A stretch of 64,000 nucleotides of DNA from Psychrobacter sp. UBA3962 (GTDB lineage Bacteria; Pseudomonadota; Gammaproteobacteria; Pseudomonadales; Moraxellaceae), in assembly GCF_002385225.1 (NCBI RefSeq), contig NZ_DGDC01000052.1:1-64000 (forward strand), read 5' to 3'. The position numbers and the translations under genes were made by a program. Below the pieces are notes generated by a model, which saw nothing but the letters and a program-made list of their open reading frames with translations, made no database searches and was not told the DNA's origin. Each line of letters begins with the position of its first letter. The stretch's first letter is position 1. Below are positions 24,821 to 34,337 of the stretch, piece after piece.

Positions 24821-26548
24821 ATGGAAATTAAAGCCCCTGATTTGGGAGTAGATAGCGCCGAAGTTAGTGAGATTATGGTCTCTGTCGGTGACAAAATTAC
24901 TGAGAATGACAATATTGTCTTGTTAGAATCTGATAAGGCTGCCGTTGAAGTGCCAAGCTCAGGCAGTGGTACAGTCAGTAAGATTATGATTTCAGTTGGT
25001 GATACAGTCACTGAAGGAACGGTGCTTATTGAGCTTGAAGCAGATGCAGATTCTGAATCAGATGATAAGCAAGACTCTGAGCAGCCATCAGTAGATGAAA
25101 AGGCTGAGAACAATGAGGAGCAGCCTACTGAGGAGGCTGCCCAACAAGCAGAGCAATCAGACGAAGTTGCTGAAGAAGCTGAGAATGAGTCTGAAGCTAC
25201 TGAGTCGAAAACCTATCCTCTACCAGATTTAGGGGTAGAGGAGGCTGAAATTGCTGAAATCATGGTAAGTGTTGGCGATACGGTTGAAGCGGATCAGTCT
25301 ATACTGTTGGTCGAGTCTGATAAAGCTTCTGTTGAAGTGCCTTCACCTGTGGCAGGTATAGTAGAAGAGATTCTAATTGCAGCAGGAGATAAGGTGACAA
25401 ATGGTCAGGATTTCATTGTCATTAAATCCTCTGGCGCTAAAAAAGCATCAGCTGCTCCGAAAAAGGATAAACAGCAGCCAGCTCAAGCGGAGCAGACAAC
25501 CGCTAAGCAGTCTGCTACTAAGAACGCGAGCGATAATGACAAGTCCTCTGCCACTGCATCACAGCCTAAGCCTGCTGCTCAAGTCGACAAGCTGAGCGAG
25601 CAACAAGTCAATGCCAAATTGACAGATGTCTATGCTGGACCCGCAGTGCGTAAGCTGGCTCGTCAGCTAGGGGTGGACATTACTCAAGTGCAAGGCACAG
25701 CATTTAATGATCGTATCTTAAAAGAAGATATCTTCGATTATGTCAAAGCTCATATGCAGTCTAATGGTGCTGATACTTCAAATGCGAAGGTAAGTGCCGT
25801 TGCTTCAGGTCTTCCGAGCTTACCAGATATGAGTAATACTGATATTTGGGGTGAGATTGAGACGCAAGATTTAAGCCGCCTACAAAAAGTGTCAATTCCG
25901 CAGCTAAACTACAATACTTATCTGCCACAAGTGACTCAGTTTGATTTATCAGACATTACTGAAACAGAAAAATTACGTGGTGAGTTAAAAGGGGAGTTTA
26001 AAGCGCAAGGTATTGGGCTTACTATTTTAGCTTTCATTGTTAAAGCAACGGCGTATGCCTTAATGCAGCACCCTAAATTCAACAGTCACTTGAGTGATGA
26101 CAATACACAGATTCATATCCGTAAAACTGTGAATATGGGTATTGCTGTTGCCACAGATGATGGGCTGATTGTGCCCGTAATTAAAGATGCTCAGACTAAG
26201 GGTATCAAGCAGATCGCCATTGAAATTGGAGAGTTGGCAGCCAAAGCCCGTGATAAGAAATTAACGGCTAAAGAGCTTCAAGGCGCAAGCTTCACCATCT
26301 CAAGTCAAGGTAACTTAGGAGGTACTTACTTTACACCTCTGGTTAACTGGCCTCAAGTGGGTATCTTGGGAATCTCTGAGGCAACCATGCAGCCACGTTG
26401 GAATGCAAACAAGCAAACGTTTGAACCACGTCTGATGTTGCCACTATCACTGTCTTATGATCATAGAGTGATTAATGGAGCAGATGCGGCTGTCTTCACC
26501 CGCTATATTGCTAAATTACTTGCAGATCCAAGACGTATCTTGCTGTAA
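24821..26548 (+). CDS. aceF: dihydrolipoyllysine acetyltransferase, E2 of pyruvate dehydrogenase
   Basis: AceF forms the core of the pyruvate dehydrogenase complex and transfers acetyl groups to CoA. The 575-residue protein has two lipoyl domains with lipoylated Lys39 (ESDKAAVEVPS) and Lys168 (ESDKASVEVPS), acidic and Ala/Lys-rich linkers, a peripheral subunit-binding domain (AGPAVRKLARQLGVDI, 272-287) and the catalytic domain with FTISSQGNLGG and DHRVINGAD (His548, Asn552). The Asn in this motif is as in Azotobacter E2p. GGAG precedes the ATG. lpd is not in the window; a terminator follows. Confidence 0.97.
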   Translation: MEIKAPDLGVDSAEVSEIMVSVGDKITENDNIVLLESDKAAVEVPSSGSGTVSKIMISVGDTVTEGTVLIELEADADSESDDKQDSEQPSVDEKAENNEEQPTEEAAQQAEQSDEVAEEAENESEATESKTYPLPDLGVEEAEIAEIMVSVGDTVEADQSILLVESDKASVEVPSPVAGIVEEILIAAGDKVTNGQDFIVIKSSGAKKASAAPKKDKQQPAQAEQTTAKQSATKNASDNDKSSATASQPKPAAQVDKLSEQQVNAKLTDVYAGPAVRKLARQLGVDITQVQGTAFNDRILKEDIFDYVKAHMQSNGADTSNAKVSAVASGLPSLPDMSNTDIWGEIETQDLSRLQKVSIPQLNYNTYLPQVTQFDLSDITETEKLRGELKGEFKAQGIGLTILAFIVKATAYALMQHPKFNSHLSDDNTQIHIRKTVNMGIAVATDDGLIVPVIKDAQTKGIKQIAIEIGELAAKARDKKLTAKELQGASFTISSQGNLGGTYFTPLVNWPQVGILGISEATMQPRWNANKQTFEPRLMLPLSLSYDHRVINGADAAVFTRYIAKLLADPRRILL

Positions 26549-26570
26549 CGATAGAGTCTCTGCAAAAACT

Positions 26571-26610
26571 AAGGCCTTTGATTGAAAACCCAATCAAAGG
26601 CCTTTTTGTT
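26571..26610 (+). terminator. intrinsic terminator of aceEF
   Basis: A perfect 14-bp stem AAGGCCTTTGATTG/CAATCAAAGGCCTT with a 6-nt loop is followed by TTTGTTTT. Confidence 0.9.
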
Positions 26611-26755
26611 TTCAAATAAAGTAATATTGCTATTACTTCACTGTCCTCTATAATATTCGCAACCAGCAGGATAGCTGATTCTTTAAGCTACAGTAACTTA
26701 ATCCAGTGAAAACACCTGTTTTAAACTTTCTTAAAACAACCTACCTAAGCCGCAT

Positions 26756-27751
26756 ATGATAAACAATCAATTATATCAGCAACTCCGCAATCGAGTTTAC
26801 GACATCATTGAAAACGAATCTTATCAAACTCGCTTTAGCAAAATGTTTGACAAGTTTTTGATAATATTGATTTTATTAAACGTGTCAGCCGTTATTGCTG
26901 AATCAGTAGATGCGTGGTATTTTCCGAATCAACAGCTTTTCAATGCTTTTGAATACTTCTCTATAGTTGTTTTTAGTATTGAGTATCTGCTTAGGGTGTG
27001 GGTAATTGTCGAAAAGGACAAAGAGAATCACCCAGAAATTCCTCATTGGAAAAGACGGTTGATGTGGATAAAAAGCCCAGGGGCTATTATTGATTTGATT
27101 TCTATTGCCCCGGCTTTTTTGAATTATTTTGTCACAGTAGATTTACGTTTCCTACGCGTTTTAAGACTATTTAGACTGTTAAAGCTAACCCGTTATTTTG
27201 CTGCGATGCGCATTTTATTGGTGGTACTGAGTAAAGAGAAGGAGTCGTTTAAAGCGGTTGTCTTTATCTTGATTATTATGATTGTGACTGCCTCTAGTGG
27301 TATTTATGTGGTAGAGAACCAAGCCCAGCCCGAAGTCTTCGAGTCAATCCCTAAGTCTATGTGGTGGGCGGTAGTGACTTTAACCACAGTGGGTTATGGA
27401 GACGTTATTCCGGTAACCAATATTGGTAAGTTTTTAGGCGCAGTCATCACCATATTAGGGGTGGGTTTAGCAGCCTTACCCGCGGGTATTTTGGCCTCAG
27501 GTCTGGCTTCAGAGCTTGAGCAGCGACGTGAAATATTAGAACAAAGATTCCGCGAGTTGTTGCTTGACGATGATGATATGAACTTAATAAGGGATAGATA
27601 TAAGATTGATAAGATTAGACGGGAGCTAGGGCTTAATAAAGAGCAAGCTGAAGAGGTTATCGTGCAGTTATTACGCGAAAAAGAGTATCAACAAAAGCTG
27701 GCTGAAATCGATAAGAAAAACTATTGCCCGCATTGTGGTGAGCATCTATAG
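26756..27751 (+). CDS. voltage-gated-type potassium channel (KvAP-like)
   Basis: The 331-residue protein is a six-helix ion channel. The voltage sensor has acidic S2/S3 residues and an S4 with regularly spaced arginines (RFLRVLRLFRLLKLTR, 131-146). The pore has the K+ selectivity filter TVGYGD (211-216) and a glycine-rich S6 (LGVGLAALPAGILASG). A cytoplasmic tail of about 75 residues is charged and helical (coiled-coil-like), and ends in YCPHCGEHL (323-331), half of a zinc-ribbon. The role is probably K+ flux or membrane-potential control. The Shine-Dalgarno sequence is poor. A bidirectional terminator follows. Confidence 0.9.
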   Translation: MINNQLYQQLRNRVYDIIENESYQTRFSKMFDKFLIILILLNVSAVIAESVDAWYFPNQQLFNAFEYFSIVVFSIEYLLRVWVIVEKDKENHPEIPHWKRRLMWIKSPGAIIDLISIAPAFLNYFVTVDLRFLRVLRLFRLLKLTRYFAAMRILLVVLSKEKESFKAVVFILIIMIVTASSGIYVVENQAQPEVFESIPKSMWWAVVTLTTVGYGDVIPVTNIGKFLGAVITILGVGLAALPAGILASGLASELEQRREILEQRFRELLLDDDDMNLIRDRYKIDKIRRELGLNKEQAEEVIVQLLREKEYQQKLAEIDKKNYCPHCGEHL

Positions 27752-27773
27752 CCTATGTCATAGTATCACTCAT

Positions 27774-27808
27774 AAAAAAGAGCTGAATTATTCAGCTCTT
27801 TTTTTGGT
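27774..27808. terminator. bidirectional intrinsic terminator between the channel and TerD-domain genes
   Basis: A perfect AAAAAAGAGCTGAA/TTCAGCTCTTTTTT repeat with a 3-4 nt loop serves both convergent genes. Confidence 0.9.
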
Positions 27809-27866
27809 TAAAACCTTTGTTTTAACGAATTTCAGTTTTAACAAAGATTTATTTTAACATAGCAAA

Positions 27867-28547
27867 CTAACCATAGATTCGGCTTAAATCACGTTGGATT
27901 TGTTCTATCACTTTGCTCATTTTATGACTGGATAAAGCCAAATCTTTTTGGGTGTAGCGCCACTCTCCTAATTCACGGCTTAAAATGGCAACACAGATAG
28001 CCGCACTGTCATGGGTTATCAAAGTTAAGTCGGAGGAGTAAATCTCATTACCTTCATCGTCACTTAGGTATAGATTGCCTCGTTCAACTTGACGAATAGG
28101 GTAGCCATTATAAGAGGATATAACTAAGGCGATATGGCACACTGTTTCAGGTAAGCGCGCCAGTCTTAGCTCAATGGTTTCAACATCTACATTTCTATCG
28201 ATTTCAGCAGCAGAGCCTCTGTCTTTACCATCTAAACTATCGCCTTGATGGCGAATGGCTTCAGAGCTGTCGCGCAGTTGTTTGAACCATACCTTATCGA
28301 TAACCTGTAACTTCTGATCAAGTAATACACAAGATAAATCAATATCTAGGGTGGTTTTATTCTTTTTTAAACGGTTAATAAGCCCCTTTTTTATCACTTC
28401 AGTGTATTTAAAGTTTAGGCCATATAATAGGGTGCTTCCTTGGATAGGCAGCTCGCTCAACAGATGGGTAATCGGTAGAGTAGTAGAGGCTTGGGGGGTT
28501 GAGCCTGAGTCTACAGTTTGAGTCGGGCTTTGAGTTGTAGAGGCCAA
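27867..28547 (-). CDS. TerD-domain stress protein
   Basis: TerD-family proteins bind Ca2+ and are linked to tellurite resistance, phage inhibition and stress responses. After about 35 residues of Ser/Thr-rich tail, the 226-residue protein shows the domain's landmarks: LDIDLSCVLLD (67-77), SSEAIRHQGDSLDGKDRG (94-111) with acidic metal-binding residues, IELRLARLPETVCHIALVIS, and the end GEWRY. It is a lone TerD-type gene; no other ter genes are near. The start is TTG with AGGAG 6 nt upstream. The WYL regulator gene lies 120 bp upstream on the same strand and could control it. Confidence 0.75.
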   Translation of the reverse strand: MASTTQSPTQTVDSGSTPQASTTLPITHLLSELPIQGSTLLYGLNFKYTEVIKKGLINRLKKNKTTLDIDLSCVLLDQKLQVIDKVWFKQLRDSSEAIRHQGDSLDGKDRGSAAEIDRNVDVETIELRLARLPETVCHIALVISSYNGYPIRQVERGNLYLSDDEGNEIYSSDLTLITHDSAAICVAILSRELGEWRYTQKDLALSSHKMSKVIEQIQRDLSRIYG

Positions 28548-28667
28548 AAGAAACTCCTAAGTGAGAATAATCGTATAAATAAGAAATATGCCTAATCAAT
28601 CAAGTCATTCAATAAAAGCAATTATAGCACTTTACCTTGGTTGAAAATAACTGGCTACGGTAATGGA

Positions 28668-29732
28668 TTACATCCCCGCCTCATCTTGCTTAACCGCTCT
28701 TTCTAATATTTCAGGCTCAATAGAGATTAGCTTTTTGCCAAAACCACGTAACCACCATACCAATTGTGAAGTTAAATTCACCGTGGCAGTAATGGTTTGA
28801 GTATTGTGCTCTTCATCGTCAGTGACAATTTGATCTTCACTGAGGCGACTTTCTGTCAAACTGGTACCCGCTTTACCATTAAATACTAAGGTTATCTTTG
28901 TGTTCTTACCGTGATTGGGCAAATCTTTGAATAGATAATGGGCAAACCCCATACCCCCTGAATCCAAATAAGAGGTTAAATCAAAGTTGTCAGGGATGAC
29001 AGCCTTGGAGTCTTCATCAACAGTCACTTCTGTAAAGCGATGTAAGGCAAAAGTGCGAATGATTTGCTGCTCATCATCAACCTTAGTTGCCAGTAAGTAG
29101 ATGACCACACCGCGCTGTACAATCGCTATAGGGTTAAGAACATATTCGCCAGGGTTGTCCTTATTGCGGCGGGTATAGCAGGCAGTAATCTGGCGCTCAT
29201 AAAATATGGCTTGATAAATAGAGTCTTTACATTCTCGGCAAATCTCAGGAGCTATCAAAGGCTGTGTTGCCGGCTCAATACGGACCCGGTCTAACCAATT
29301 GTGAGTGATTTTACTGTCTTTTAATTGTCGTCTTGCCAAATCAAACCAAGGGAATAGTTCGTCTAATATGGCAGGAGGCAGCAGCTGAGCCAAATTGGCT
29401 TCGACCATATTGAATGCCACAGCCTGTGACAAGTTCATGTGCGGTAAGCTTTGAACAGGGGCATCTTCTTTCCAGCGCCACCCTTGGGGGTTGGCATTGT
29501 TCTTCTCGATAGGAAAGCGCTTTGATAAGGCATTTAAGTCGCGCTGTACCGTACGCAGGCTCACATCAAAATTAGCCAAACTTAACTGCTCATGCAAATG
29601 ATGGGTGCCGCGCCAGCTGCCACGCTCCAACAAATTAAGCAGCTCCCACTGACGGGCTGTGGTTGCCGTACTGTTATTGGCAGTACGCTGGCTTTGAGGG
29701 GTGTCCTTACTTTTGGTCATATCAGTCATCAT
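28668..29732 (-). CDS. WYL-domain transcriptional regulator
   Basis: The 354-residue protein has an N-terminal winged HTH (about 25-90: ARQWELLNLLERGSW, VSLRTVQRDLNALSKRFPI) and a WYL domain (about 167-242) with NPIAIVQRGVVIYLLA and the Arg-bearing RTFALHRFTEV. Such proteins are ligand-responsive repressors or activators, often governing DNA-damage, phage-defence or stress genes; the ligand is unknown. It lies 120 bp upstream of the TerD-type gene and 138 bp downstream of the Lon-like gene, all on the minus strand. No good Shine-Dalgarno sequence is seen. Confidence 0.85.
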   Translation of the reverse strand: MMTDMTKSKDTPQSQRTANNSTATTARQWELLNLLERGSWRGTHHLHEQLSLANFDVSLRTVQRDLNALSKRFPIEKNNANPQGWRWKEDAPVQSLPHMNLSQAVAFNMVEANLAQLLPPAILDELFPWFDLARRQLKDSKITHNWLDRVRIEPATQPLIAPEICRECKDSIYQAIFYERQITACYTRRNKDNPGEYVLNPIAIVQRGVVIYLLATKVDDEQQIIRTFALHRFTEVTVDEDSKAVIPDNFDLTSYLDSGGMGFAHYLFKDLPNHGKNTKITLVFNGKAGTSLTESRLSEDQIVTDDEEHNTQTITATVNLTSQLVWWLRGFGKKLISIEPEILERAVKQDEAGM

Positions 29733-29870
29733 ATTGTTTTGATTATTAAGTAACTAGCTTATGATTATTAAATAACTGTTTTTTGATTATTAAATAATTA
29801 TGAATATAGCAAAGCTAAAAAATAGCATAATTTCAGTAGGGATACGATAGCGTTGTAAGTTTTAACTCAA

Positions 29871-32321
29871 TTATTCATTGCGTCGGCTGTTTTTAGTCTC
29901 TTTTAAGGCAGAGTCTTCAGCATGTTGCGGCTCGTCTGTCTCTTCTGGGGGATTTAATTGTTCTTCCCATTTCTTAAGATTCTTGATGATTTTGCCAAAT
30001 AAACTTTCTTTGCGATAGCGACCTTTTTTATTGGTAGTATCAACGGGCATGTCCGCCAAAATGGTGAGGGCCTCGCTTAAGCTTTTCACTCCATAGATAT
30101 GAAATTGCTGTGCTTTAACCGCTTCTATAATATCATCACGAAGCATCAGTTGAGAGATATTGGCATAAGGCAGGATGACCCCTTGATCCCCAGTTAGCCC
30201 TTGGTGCGAGCAAGCATCAAAAAAACCAGCTACTTTGGCATTAATTCCACCCACGGCTTGGACTCGACCCAATTGGTTCATGGAGCCGGTAATGCCTAGC
30301 GCTTGAGAGATAGGAACCTCTGCTAATGCAGATAATAGAGCACAGGCTTCTGCTAGAGTGGCACTGTCTCCATCAATGTGAGCGTAACTTTGCTCAAAGG
30401 CCAAAGAAGCTGTGAAGTTCAAAGGATGGTAGGGGCTAAATAAAGCACGTAAATAGCTGTTCATAATTAGCATGCCTTTGGCGTGTAGACTCCCCCCAAG
30501 CTCGACGTCTCTTTCAATATCTAAGATATCGCCTGAGCCCACACTATGCTGAACCACAGCGGTTAATAAAGCGGGCATGCCAAATTCACTGTCTGCATAA
30601 TCAATGATGGTTAACGCATTAATTTGACCGACGGCACTGCCTGTGGTACTAATCAGCTGTTGGCCATCGGTGATCTCTTGTAGATAAAGCTCTTTTAGAT
30701 AGCTTGAGCGAAAGCTTATGTCCTTGATGGCTTGTTTAACATGAAGGTAGGTGACCAGATCAGCTTGCTCCTTTTTGGCCAAACGGTCTGCTTCTAGCAT
30801 GACTTGTATCAGGCTATCGCTATGTAAACTGAGCTTGTTCTGATCTTCAGACAATAAGCTTAAAAACTCTAAAACTGTCGCTTGGGCCGAGCTGTCGAAA
30901 TGTTTAAGCTTGTATTTGGCAATGATATCAGCCATTTTGCCAACCATTTCAACTTCATTATCAATTGAGCGAACCACTTCTTCATGAAAATCAGCTCGTA
31001 TTTTAAATAAGGATAAAAATTCTCCATCTTGCTCAGCATACTGATCATATAAATCAGACTCGCCAAGCAAAATAACTTTGTTCTCTAAAGGGATGGGCTC
31101 TGGGGTAAGTAAATTATCACCCAGGGCACTGTTGTGATTAACCTCAATAGGGCTTAGCTTGCCGGTTCTCAGAGCCAGTTTTAAGCCATGCCAAGCTTCG
31201 GGATACTCACTGATGTGTGAGGCTTCTATGATTAAAAAGCCCCCATTGGATCTGTGTAATGCTCCGGGCTGAATCATCATATGATTACTAAGGGTACAGC
31301 CTGCCTGCAAGGTTTGATTGATTTTACCTAACAAGTTGCTATGCGAAGGATTGGGCTCAAAGACAATAGGAGCGCCGTCAGGTGTTTGGGTCTGATTTGG
31401 TTTTATAGCATACTCATAGTCTCGATTAGGCCCTAATGAGCTGATGATATTAATATTATATCTATCTGGTATTTGCTGATTGTGTGCAGGGATAAAGCGA
31501 AAGTCTTTGGCTTGTAAAGTAAGCGGAGCGTTAACAATCAAATCCTGTTGTAGCAGCTGTAAATAGGCACACAGCTTGCTGTTGCTACTATAAGTATGTA
31601 ATAAGTTCGAAAAATAAGGAGCAAGAGCTTGCTTAGCAGTGTCTTTAGCCTTTTGAGCTAAGTCATTTGTTCCCTTATCTTTAGAGTTTTGATCAGAGTT
31701 TCTATCATCTAAAAACATCAAGGCTGCGGTTAAATGGTGCCAAATCTCGGCCAGCTCAGCAGATAGCTTAGGGGCTGTACTAGGTTCTAAGGCAATAGCT
31801 AACGGAGAATTGGGGCTATTAAAGTTAAAGCAGTAAATCCAATCTTTCAATAACGTTTGCTTATGGCCACTGTTTGCCAAATACTGGGTAATAAAGGTTC
31901 TTTTACCGAGGCCACTGGCACCTACTGCAAAGACGTTATAGCCGCCAGCAGTGATATCAAAGGCAGTGTTTAAGGCGGAGACAGAACGCTGTTGACCGAA
32001 GCCACAGTTTAGACGCGCGGCCAATTCAGTAGAGGCAGGCAGGGCACTAGGATCACTGTGTTTTTTTAACTTGGACGAGTCTACTTTGCAGTTGTCTTTT
32101 ATTTGGGTTACTGTTTTAGTAGCTAAAGCAATTCGCTGTTGTTTAGATAATTGAGTCATTGTCTGGTTCGAGATGTTGAGTTTTTTTGTATTTGCATTAC
32201 CATACGGCTCCTCAAAATTAGAATTTGAGTCAGCACTGGTTAAATGTGAGCCATTTTGAGTCTTATTAGGGCTTTTAGGAGCTTTGTTTTTAGGATTCAT
32301 AGCATTGCTAGAAGATGACAT
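29871..32321 (-). CDS. LonB-type ATP-dependent protease (AAA+ fused to S16 peptidase)
   Basis: This 816-residue protein is a Lon-family protease of the COG1067/YcbZ group rather than classical LonA. It has Walker A GASGLGKRT (134-142), Walker B GGFLIIEASHI, and a C-terminal S16 peptidase with the catalytic dyad Ser653 (GDSATLAEAC) and Lys696 (GGINAKVAGF). The first 50 residues and last 40 are charged and low in complexity. Its substrates are unknown; relatives degrade unfolded or specific regulatory proteins. A start at Met54 (MTQLSKQQRIALA) would remove the odd N-terminal tail. It is divergent from rsmG. Confidence 0.85.
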   Translation of the reverse strand: MSSSSNAMNPKNKAPKSPNKTQNGSHLTSADSNSNFEEPYGNANTKKLNISNQTMTQLSKQQRIALATKTVTQIKDNCKVDSSKLKKHSDPSALPASTELAARLNCGFGQQRSVSALNTAFDITAGGYNVFAVGASGLGKRTFITQYLANSGHKQTLLKDWIYCFNFNSPNSPLAIALEPSTAPKLSAELAEIWHHLTAALMFLDDRNSDQNSKDKGTNDLAQKAKDTAKQALAPYFSNLLHTYSSNSKLCAYLQLLQQDLIVNAPLTLQAKDFRFIPAHNQQIPDRYNINIISSLGPNRDYEYAIKPNQTQTPDGAPIVFEPNPSHSNLLGKINQTLQAGCTLSNHMMIQPGALHRSNGGFLIIEASHISEYPEAWHGLKLALRTGKLSPIEVNHNSALGDNLLTPEPIPLENKVILLGESDLYDQYAEQDGEFLSLFKIRADFHEEVVRSIDNEVEMVGKMADIIAKYKLKHFDSSAQATVLEFLSLLSEDQNKLSLHSDSLIQVMLEADRLAKKEQADLVTYLHVKQAIKDISFRSSYLKELYLQEITDGQQLISTTGSAVGQINALTIIDYADSEFGMPALLTAVVQHSVGSGDILDIERDVELGGSLHAKGMLIMNSYLRALFSPYHPLNFTASLAFEQSYAHIDGDSATLAEACALLSALAEVPISQALGITGSMNQLGRVQAVGGINAKVAGFFDACSHQGLTGDQGVILPYANISQLMLRDDIIEAVKAQQFHIYGVKSLSEALTILADMPVDTTNKKGRYRKESLFGKIIKNLKKWEEQLNPPEETDEPQHAEDSALKETKNSRRNE

Positions 32322-32415
32322 AGTTGGCTCAGATCAAATAGAAGATTAGGATGAAAAATAATATTGAGTATATCGCATGATAGGCAGGGGATAACATCTA
32401 AAAAAATTACGAACG

Positions 32416-32424
32416 TGTTATAAT
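32416..32424 (+). promoter_or_regulatory. extended -10 promoter for rsmG
   Basis: TGTTATAAT (TG at 32416-32417, TATAAT at 32419-32424) is a perfect extended -10 element 70-80 bp before the rsmG start; a clear -35 is absent, as is common for extended -10 promoters. Confidence 0.6.
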
Positions 32425-32497
32425 GCCACGCTAAACCTTTTGGCTTGAGATAAACCCATAATTTGGCTGTATTATAGTACAGTATGGTAGCGATAAA

Positions 32498-33175
32498 ATG
32501 ATGAACACCAATGAGTTTCAAGTGATATCTAATCAATATCAAGAGCTTGATAAACTTTTACTTGATTCAATTGAACAGTTAAAGCTAGAAATTAGTGCTG
32601 AACAGCGCGGTAAGTTGATGTTGTATTTAGACAAGCTTTTGTTTTGGAACAAGGCTTATAATCTAACCGCAATCAAACAACCCAAAGAAGCTTTGATTAA
32701 ACATATTATTGACTGCTTAGCCATATTACCGCACCTAAAATCTGGTAAGCTTTTAGATATTGGAACTGGGGCAGGCTTGCCTGGAGTGGTTATCGCTATT
32801 TGTCAGCCGGAACGTGAAGTGACAGTGCTTGATAGCAATCAAAAAAAGATTCGTTTCATTCGTCAATCGGTATCTGAGCTTAAATTAACCAATGTTACGC
32901 CTGTGGCCAGCCGAATTGAAAACTTTGTGCCCCAGGAGCATGAGAAATTTGCTGTTATCACCTCTAGAGCCTTCGCCAGTTTAACTGACTTCGTGGAAGC
33001 TGCCGAGCCAAGATTGGCACAAGAAGGTTGGCTGCAAGCCATGAAGGGATTAATTCCTGAGCCAGAAGACATGAATGCTTTGGTTGATGAGTGGCAGATA
33101 GAGCATATTGCTTTGGATGTGCCTCATTTACATGAAACTCGGCACTTAACTGAATTGGTTAAAAAAAGCATCTAG
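32498..33175 (+). CDS. rsmG: 16S rRNA (guanine527-N7)-methyltransferase RsmG (GidB)
   Basis: RsmG methylates G527 of 16S rRNA using S-adenosylmethionine; its loss gives low-level streptomycin resistance in other bacteria. The 225-residue protein has the family segments FWNKAYNLTAI (49-59), the SAM loop LLDIGTGAGLPGVVIAI (85-101), VTVLDSNQKKIRFI and VITSRAFASL. As in many bacteria it precedes parA and parB on the same strand, 119 bp before parA. mnmG is not adjacent. The first of two tandem ATGs is taken as the start. Confidence 0.95.
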   Translation: MMNTNEFQVISNQYQELDKLLLDSIEQLKLEISAEQRGKLMLYLDKLLFWNKAYNLTAIKQPKEALIKHIIDCLAILPHLKSGKLLDIGTGAGLPGVVIAICQPEREVTVLDSNQKKIRFIRQSVSELKLTNVTPVASRIENFVPQEHEKFAVITSRAFASLTDFVEAAEPRLAQEGWLQAMKGLIPEPEDMNALVDEWQIEHIALDVPHLHETRHLTELVKKSI

Positions 33176-33294
33176 AAAACTGATACTCTGGTTTTACAAT
33201 ACACACCATGAGAGTCTAAGTTAGCCAATTATCTAATTGATATTATAATAACTATTTAAATCAACCTGCTTTACTGAGGTAGAAGAGTAACCCT

Positions 33295-34059
33295 ATGGAA
33301 ATTCTGGCAATAGCAAATCAAAAAGGCGGCGTGGGTAAGACCACAACAGCAGTGAACTTGGCCGCAAGCTTGGCAGGTCGACGCAAAAAAGTATTGCTTA
33401 TTGACTTAGATCCACAAGGTAACGCCACATCAGGCACAGGGCTTGAGAAGCGGGCATTAGAGTTGACCATAGCTGATGTTTTGTTAGATGGTATTGACTT
33501 AAAAGATGCTATCTATCCTAGTCCTGCAGGATTTGATGTGGTAGGTGCCAATCGCGACTTATCTGGTATCGATATTACTTTGATGGGCAAAAGTGACAGT
33601 CATCTGTTATTAAGTAATGCCATGCAAAATATTGGCGATTATGACTATGTGATTATTGACTGCGCCCCAAGTCTTAACTTGCTGACCATTAATGCCATGG
33701 TAGCGACGCAAGGCGTTATCATTCCTATGCAGTGTGAGTATTATGCTCTAGAAGGGTTGGCGGATTTATCCCAAACTATTGACAGGTTAAAAGAGCTTAA
33801 CCCTGAGCTGCATATACGCGGTGTGTTACGAACTTTATTTGATTCTCGTAATACTTTAGCCAATGATGTCTCAGCAGAGCTTGAGTCCCACTTTGGCGAC
33901 TTGATGTTCAAGACTATTATCCCAAGAAACGTGCGTTTGGCCGAAGCGCCTGCGCATGGGATGCCTGTGCTGGATTACGAGAAAAGCTCTAAAGGGGCTC
34001 AAGCCTATCGTAAATTGGCCACAGAAATTATTAAACAAAGCCGTCAGCTGTCTCAATAA
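33295..34059 (+). CDS. parA: chromosome partitioning ATPase ParA (Soj)
   Basis: ParA is a deviant Walker ATPase that drives segregation of the origin region with ParB and parS. The 254-residue protein has KGGVGKTTTAVNLA (10-23), LIDLDPQGNATSG, DYVIIDCAPSLNLLT and the DNA-binding type C-terminus with IIPRNVRLAEAPAHGMP, which is characteristic of chromosomal Soj-type ParA. It lacks the N-terminal HTH of plasmid type Ia ParA. It follows rsmG; parB lies 278 bp downstream. Confidence 0.95.
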   Translation: MEILAIANQKGGVGKTTTAVNLAASLAGRRKKVLLIDLDPQGNATSGTGLEKRALELTIADVLLDGIDLKDAIYPSPAGFDVVGANRDLSGIDITLMGKSDSHLLLSNAMQNIGDYDYVIIDCAPSLNLLTINAMVATQGVIIPMQCEYYALEGLADLSQTIDRLKELNPELHIRGVLRTLFDSRNTLANDVSAELESHFGDLMFKTIIPRNVRLAEAPAHGMPVLDYEKSSKGAQAYRKLATEIIKQSRQLSQ

Positions 34060-34337
34060 ACAGATCCGTTCGGCTTTGTGACTTCGCTAAATAAGCGGTG
34101 AATGATGAGCAAGCAGCGTAAACCCAACCTATAAACTAGCCATTAGTTACTATAAATGGCGTTTGCGCTTGCAAGCGACACACAATTCATTAAAATGAAG
34201 CTCCCCTAGGGGCGTAATCATATTTCTTAGTTTTTATAGCTTTTAAAAGTTAAGGGGTTAAAGTAGGGGCTTAATACAGCAACTATAATAAATACCACTT
34301 AATAGTTTAGGCAAGCAGGGTGTAGAGGATAACCAAC

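Noticed and set aside
24793..25113. 106-codon Ser-rich frame antisense to the first AceF lipoyl domain
   Set aside because: Its composition mirrors the Glu/Asp-rich AceF codons and it has no Shine-Dalgarno sequence.
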